Shown: piece after piece, positions 5,771-9,113 of the stretch
How positions within the stretch are numbered: the first letter of the stretch is position 1
How the letters are laid out: the number at the start of each line of letters is the position of its first letter
Source of the DNA: Xanthobacteraceae bacterium
GTDB taxonomy: Bacteria; Pseudomonadota; Alphaproteobacteria; Rhizobiales; Xanthobacteraceae
DNA: 9,113 bases
Assembly (NCBI GenBank): GCA_030039655.1
Contig: JASHVC010000306.1
Coordinates: 1 to 9,113, forward strand
Direction of reading: 5' to 3'
Position numbers and translations under genes: made by a program
Notes under the pieces: generated by a model
The model's input: only the letters and a program-made list of their open reading frames with translations
What the model was told of the DNA's origin: nothing
The model's database searches: none

Positions 5771-6910
5771 GTGCTGGCGCCAGTTGCCTCCATGCAGAAC
5801 CGCATCGCCATGTATAATGGCAATGCGCTCAAGATCGGCCTGTTCGGCGCCAACTGCTCGTCGGGCCGGTCGGCCACCAGGGTGCCGGAGCGCTGGGCGG
5901 CGACGTGGCCGGAGTGTCTGGCGCTGGCGCGGCTCGCGGATGAGACCGGCCTCGACTTCCTGCTGCCGATCGCGCGCTGGAAGGGCTATGGCGGCGAAAC
6001 CGATTTTCACGGCTGCACGCTGGAGACCATCACCTGGGCGGTTGGACTCCTCGGAGCCACCAAGCACGTCACCGTGTTCGGCACCGTGCATGCGCCACTG
6101 TTTCATCCGCTGATCGCCGCTAAGGAATTCGTCACCGCGGATCACATCGGTGAGGGCCGCATGGGCATGAATATCGTGTGCGGCTGGAACGAAGGCGAAT
6201 TCGACATGTTCGGCGTCAAGCAGCGCGAGCACGACGAGCGCTACGACTACGCGCAGGAATGGGTCGACGTTGTCAAACAGGCCTGGACGCGCGACGATAC
6301 CTTCGATTTCGACGGCAAGTATTTGCATCTGAAAGCGGCGCGCGCGTTTCCCAAGCCTTATGGCGGCACGCGCCCGCTGATGATGAACGCCGGTTCGTCC
6401 GGCGTGGGTCAAGCCTTCGCGCTGCGCAACTGCGACGCGTTCTTCGTCGCCACCGCCGGCTCGCGCACGTCGCTCGCCGGCAACGCCGCCAAGGTGGAGG
6501 AGATCAAGGCGCAAGCGCAATCGCTTGGGCGCGAGATCGAGGTGTTCACCGTCGGGCAGGTCGTCTGCCGGTCGACGCAAAAGGAAGCCGACGACTATTA
6601 TCAGCACGCCATCATCGAGAACGCGGATTGGGGCGCCATCGACGGCATGTTGGCCAACAAGAGCATCACCCCACAGACGATTCCGCCCGACGAGTATTAC
6701 GCCAAGCGCCGCTATTTCGCTTCCAACGCGGTAGGTGGCTATCCGTTCGTCGGCACGCCCGATAAGATCGCTGAGGAACTAGCGGTCATCAGCCAAGCCG
6801 GTGTGCGCGGCATCGGGCTTTCATTCGTTAATTACTTGGCCGAGGTGCCGTATTTCTGCGGCGAGGTTTTGCCGCGCCTGCAACACGCCGGCGTGCGGGT
6901 GAAGTCGTAA
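5771..6910 (+). CDS. LLM-class flavin-dependent monooxygenase, RutA/SfnG-like
   Basis: The start is GTG 5771, preceded by CGGAGA with good spacing; ATG 5792 (residue 8) lacks a ribosome site. The 379-residue length fits the RutA/SfnG branch of the bacterial luciferase-like (TIM-barrel, FMNH2/O2) monooxygenases. Recognisable segments are KIGLFGANCSSG (21-32), RWKGYGGETDFHGCTLET (69-86, compare RutA RGFGGKTEFWDHNLES), FGTVHAPLFHPLIAAKE (103-119), GRMGMNIVCGWNEGEFDMFG (129-148), ERYDYAQEW (156-164), MMNAGSSGVGQAFA (204-217) and PFVGTPDKIAEEL (325-337). RutA opens the uracil ring and SfnG cleaves dimethylsulfone; both need a flavin reductase, which is not in the window. No other rut genes are nearby, so pyrimidine breakdown is not supported. 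The gene follows the decarboxylase-like gene after a 154-bp gap holding the palindromic repeat. Substrate unknown. Confidence 0.87.
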   Translation: MLAPVASMQNRIAMYNGNALKIGLFGANCSSGRSATRVPERWAATWPECLALARLADETGLDFLLPIARWKGYGGETDFHGCTLETITWAVGLLGATKHVTVFGTVHAPLFHPLIAAKEFVTADHIGEGRMGMNIVCGWNEGEFDMFGVKQREHDERYDYAQEWVDVVKQAWTRDDTFDFDGKYLHLKAARAFPKPYGGTRPLMMNAGSSGVGQAFALRNCDAFFVATAGSRTSLAGNAAKVEEIKAQAQSLGREIEVFTVGQVVCRSTQKEADDYYQHAIIENADWGAIDGMLANKSITPQTIPPDEYYAKRRYFASNAVGGYPFVGTPDKIAEELAVISQAGVRGIGLSFVNYLAEVPYFCGEVLPRLQHAGVRVKS

Positions 6911-6924
6911 TCCGCGAAGCCGCG

Positions 6925-7494
6925 TTACTGAAACATGCGCGAGACTTCCTGCTCGGTCGGCAGCCGCCCGTCGGGTGTCATCTCATTGACCAAGCCCGGC
7001 AGATGCTCACTGAGCGCGTTGAGCACTTGGTCGCGCGACAATCCGGCGTGCGCCATGAGCGTCTTGATCTGATCGGAATCGAGCACCTTGGCGAGATCGT
7101 CGGCCGAGATGGTCTTGTTTGGTCCGTTGCCGACCCAGGAATTTACCGCGTTGCCCAGACCCGCCTGCTGGAATTGCTTGAGCAAATCGTTGAGACCACC
7201 GCTCAAAACGCTTCCGGCTGCACCGCCAGCGAGCAAGCCACCCAAGCCGTTCTTGAGAACGTCGCCGATGTTGCTGCCGGCGTTGGTGGGCTGTCCGGAC
7301 GGCGCGGGCGTGCTGGTGCCTGGCGTGGCCGGGCTCGCGCTCGGCGCCGTAAGGGTTTTCACAGCCTTGTAGGCGAGCAGACCTAGCACCGCCATAGTGA
7401 TCGGCGACATGCCTTTGCCACTCGAGCCGCTGCCGGGATTGGACGCGCCGCGCGGTCCGTTTTGCATTCCGTTGAGAACATCCATCAAACCCAT
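6925..7494 (-). CDS. YidB family (DUF937) protein
   Basis: The frame extends upstream, but ATG 7494 is preceded by GGGAGG at 5-nt spacing and matches the family's usual MGLMD-type start, giving 189 residues. Residues 1-25 are polar and Gly/Ser-rich. A single hydrophobic segment is at 29-48 (MSPITMAVLGLLAYKAVKTL), followed by a Pro/Ser/Thr linker (50-75) and a Gly-rich stretch (83-101). The conserved C-terminal core has NSWVGNGPNKTIS (118-130), DLAKVL, GLSRDQVLNALSEHLPG (151-167) and TPDGRLPTEQE (173-183). The family is named after E. coli YidB, which has no firmly established function; this homologue has an added membrane segment and linker. It is convergent with the monooxygenase gene (14-bp gap) and is probably unrelated to the catabolic genes around it. 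Confidence 0.88.
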   Translation of the reverse strand: MGLMDVLNGMQNGPRGASNPGSGSSGKGMSPITMAVLGLLAYKAVKTLTAPSASPATPGTSTPAPSGQPTNAGSNIGDVLKNGLGGLLAGGAAGSVLSGGLNDLLKQFQQAGLGNAVNSWVGNGPNKTISADDLAKVLDSDQIKTLMAHAGLSRDQVLNALSEHLPGLVNEMTPDGRLPTEQEVSRMFQ

Positions 7495-7573
7495 CGTCGC
7501 CTCCCGCGATCTGATGTTGGCGTTTATCCGACACCGCACCTATGACCTAGCATGCCGCCCCATGGCCGAAGTG

Positions 7574-7579
7574 TGTCAA
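7574..7579 (-). promoter_or_regulatory. Candidate -35 box upstream of the yidB-like gene
   Basis: The 136-bp gap between the substrate-binding gene and the yidB-like gene contains TTGACA on the minus strand (7579-7574), 80 bp upstream of ATG 7494. No good -10 hexamer follows at 16-18 nt, so support is weak. I see no clear terminator for the substrate-binding gene in the gap. Confidence 0.2.
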
Positions 7580-7630
7580 GTCCTTCAAAAACTTGTGCGC
7601 GCCATCGAGACGATAGCGTCAACTTTTCTT

Positions 7631-8593
7631 TTAATCCGACAATTCGGTGAAACCAGGCATCACCAGCTTATCGACCGTGAGCGACGGACCGATGATGCCG
7701 GCTTGCCTCTCCTGATTGATGACGTTTTGCAGCTTTGTGCGCGAAACTTTGCTGCTCGGCTCGAAATAGCCGGTGCGAAGAAGAAGATCGTAGCTCGCCG
7801 CCGCGTCCTCTTTCTCGGCGTGCGCAGCCTGGACCAGAAGTTCTATCGCCTCGTCACGGTGCGTCCTGTCGGCGAGCCAGGCGATACTCTTGTCGGTCGC
7901 CGCAAGCACGCCCTTGGCGAGCGGCCCATGGGCCGCCGCCCAGGATTTCTGCACCGCCATGCCGGTGAATGGGAGGTCCTTCACATAGTCCGGCGCGAAC
8001 GCGATGGTGACAAATCCCGCCTTGTTGGCCTGGAAATTCAGTGGCGGCAAAACCACCGCCGCGTCGGCGACGCCGGCCTTCAGCGCCGCGTAGCGCGCTG
8101 CGCCGACGCCTGCGGACATCACTTCGTAGTCCGATTTTTTCAACCCACTCGCCGCAGCCATGCGCTCGAAATAGATCGTAGTCATATCGCTGGCGGAGCC
8201 GATACAGACGGTCTTGCCTTTCAGGTCGGTGATGGCTTTTAGTCCCGGCTTCCCGATCAAGACGTACGGCGCGAAGTTGCCGACGATGCGGATGATGGCG
8301 AGCGCCGCGCCCTTGTCGATGGCGTTGATCGGATCGTTGATGCCGACGCTGAGTGCCACGTCGAGCGAGCCGCCGGTCAGCTGCTGAGTCACCGCTGCGC
8401 CGCTCTGCGCGAAGTTGATCTCAACGTCGAGATTTTCGGCGGCGAAGAAGCCCTTTTGGGCGGCGATGTAAAACGGCCATAGCGGCGCTTGGCCGCCGAG
8501 CGTGCCGGCGACGATCTTGTCCGCGGCCAGGGCGGGCCTGCCGAATGGGGCGGCAGCGATGACGCCGAGCACGATTCTACGCGAAATCTTCAT
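7631..8593 (-). CDS. ABC transporter substrate-binding protein, NMT1/SsuA/TauA-like
   Basis: ATG 8593 was chosen because it is followed at once by a signal peptide with a twin-Arg-like n-region (MKISRRIVLGVIAAAPFGRP, then ALA|A, cleavage after residue 23). Upstream in-frame codons would give an implausible Cys-rich leader. The mature protein shows the NMT1/THI5-SsuA-TauA pattern: PLWPFYIAAQKGFFAAENLDVE (38-59), LTGGSLDVALSVG (72-84), DLKGKTVCIGSASD (123-136), AALKAGVADAAVVLPP (169-184) and a helical C-terminal region. Such proteins capture small organic acids, sulfonates, pyrimidine precursors or aromatic acids in the periplasm. At 320 residues it has the usual length. The permease and ATPase genes are not in the window: the next minus-strand gene downstream is yidB-like, so it is an orphan here. 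It is divergent from the M24 gene across 116 bp, which suggests co-regulation. Ligand not predictable. Confidence 0.9.
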   Translation of the reverse strand: MKISRRIVLGVIAAAPFGRPALAADKIVAGTLGGQAPLWPFYIAAQKGFFAAENLDVEINFAQSGAAVTQQLTGGSLDVALSVGINDPINAIDKGAALAIIRIVGNFAPYVLIGKPGLKAITDLKGKTVCIGSASDMTTIYFERMAAASGLKKSDYEVMSAGVGAARYAALKAGVADAAVVLPPLNFQANKAGFVTIAFAPDYVKDLPFTGMAVQKSWAAAHGPLAKGVLAATDKSIAWLADRTHRDEAIELLVQAAHAEKEDAAASYDLLLRTGYFEPSSKVSRTKLQNVINQERQAGIIGPSLTVDKLVMPGFTELSD

Positions 8594-8628
8594 TTCAGTC
8601 CCGGCAACGAATTCGTTTACGCAACACG

Positions 8629-8663
8629 CTGTCTTGACAGGGTCGCACACGCAGAACTCTATT
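8629..8663 (+). promoter_or_regulatory. Promoter and overlapping dyad for the M24 hydrolase gene
   Basis: TTGACA (8634-8639), 18 nt, then TCTATT (8658-8663, 4/6 to TATAAT) would start transcription near 8670, about 40 nt before ATG 8710. The -35 sits inside the dyad CTGTC-TT-GACAG (8629-8640), which could be a regulator site acting on this gene and the divergent substrate-binding gene. Confidence 0.4.
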
Positions 8664-8709
8664 GCCTCACAACGCAAGCATGCAAGTTTTCAGGAGAGGG
8701 ACGCTCGCC

Positions 8710-9113
8710 ATGAACACCCAAATTCGACCGCCGCGCATCGGTCCGCAGCCGTGGGAGCAGGTGCGAGGGAAGCTCGATCAGTCGCTCCCGTTCGCCAACA
8801 TGCGCGACACGCCATACTATCGCGACGCGGTGTGGGAGCAGTTCTCCAAGGCTGAGTACGACCGCCGCTATCGCGCACTGCGCGCGAAGATGCGCGAGCA
8901 AAAACTCGATGTGATCATCGTGCCAGGCGGCCCGAGCCATTGGAGTTTCGGCGGTGGCATGCTGTGGCTGACAGGTCACTGGGAGTGGCACGCGCTGTCA
9001 AGCTACGTGCTGGTGCCGCTCGAGGGCGAGCCGACGCTGATCTACTCCATGGGCGGCACCCACGCCGAAGCGGTGCGCCGGCAGGTCGAAGTCGCGGTCA
9101 AGGATGTCCGCCA
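8710..9113 (+). CDS. M24-family (Xaa-Pro peptidase / creatinase-like) protein, partial N-terminus
   Basis: ATG 8710 is preceded by AGGAGAGGG. The frame is open to the window edge, giving 134 residues of what is normally a ~400-residue protein. Residues ~51-134 look like the creatinase N-terminal domain that precedes the M24 'pita-bread' metallohydrolase domain: YDRRYRALRAKMREQKLDVI (52-71), a strand-turn region with WLTGHWEW (87-94), SSYVLVPLEGEPTLIY (97-112) and AEAVRRQ (119-125). The first ~45 residues form an extra N-terminal segment. The metal ligands (Asp, Asp, His, Glu, Glu) lie in the missing part, so it cannot be said whether this is a peptidase (dimetal) or a creatinase-like C-N hydrolase (metal-free). 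Next to a solute receptor and a RutA-like enzyme, a small-molecule substrate is plausible but unproven. Confidence 0.75.
   Translation, partial: MNTQIRPPRIGPQPWEQVRGKLDQSLPFANMRDTPYYRDAVWEQFSKAEYDRRYRALRAKMREQKLDVIIVPGGPSHWSFGGGMLWLTGHWEWHALSSYVLVPLEGEPTLIYSMGGTHAEAVRRQVEVAVKDVR

Noticed and set aside
5666..6607. 313-codon minus-strand open frame opposite the flavin monooxygenase gene
   Set aside because: The plus-strand product is a clear family match across its whole length. The minus frame is Arg/His-rich without domains, and its N-terminus is the translated palindromic repeat (SSAKADDPV).
7397..8242. 281-codon plus-strand frame
   Set aside because: It overlaps the start of the yidB-like gene and most of the substrate-binding gene antisense; no domain features.

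Overview
The window looks like chromosome of a GC-rich alphaproteobacterium, most likely Hyphomicrobiales in the Bradyrhizobium / Xanthobacteraceae neighbourhood. The clues are the protein families (a DUF2778 L,D-transpeptidase-like protein, a YidB/DUF937 protein, an OFA-type oxalate/formate-like MFS carrier), a palindromic intergenic repeat of the kind common in these genomes, and a perfect CtrA-type box (TTAA-N7-TTAAC). This placement rests on recognition by eye, not on a search.

Left part (1-2714), envelope and housekeeping. A minus-strand lysophospholipid/lipid A (LpxL/HtrB-type) acyltransferase runs off the left edge and carries an unusual extra N-terminal domain in the same frame. Then come a perfect-looking hairpin, a tRNA-Thr(GGT) gene with encoded CCA, and a minus-strand membrane-anchored DUF2778 protein with a long Pro/Ala-rich linker. 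A CtrA-like box lies about 155 bp upstream of that last gene.

Middle part (2715-6910), metabolic. A secreted GlcG/HbpS-family protein (minus) is divergent from an OFA-family MFS carrier (plus). Their shared 309-bp region contains overlapping sigma-54-like and sigma-70-like promoter elements and two dyads. The MFS gene is followed on the same strand by an Asp/Glu-racemase-superfamily enzyme, whose active-site pattern resembles arylmalonate decarboxylase (only the C-terminal Cys is kept), and then by a RutA/SfnG-like flavin monooxygenase. A palindromic repeat lies between these last two.

Right part (6911-9113). A convergent YidB-family gene is followed by a minus-strand NMT1/SsuA-type ABC substrate-binding protein. 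Divergent from it starts an M24 (creatinase / Xaa-Pro peptidase-like) metallohydrolase that runs off the right edge. Carrier, decarboxylase/isomerase-like enzyme, RutA-like monooxygenase, solute receptor and creatinase-like hydrolase together look like parts of an undescribed catabolic cluster for a small carboxylated or N-containing compound. That is inference: no gene here fixes the substrate. I saw no CRISPR array, transposase, phage gene or toxin-antitoxin pair.
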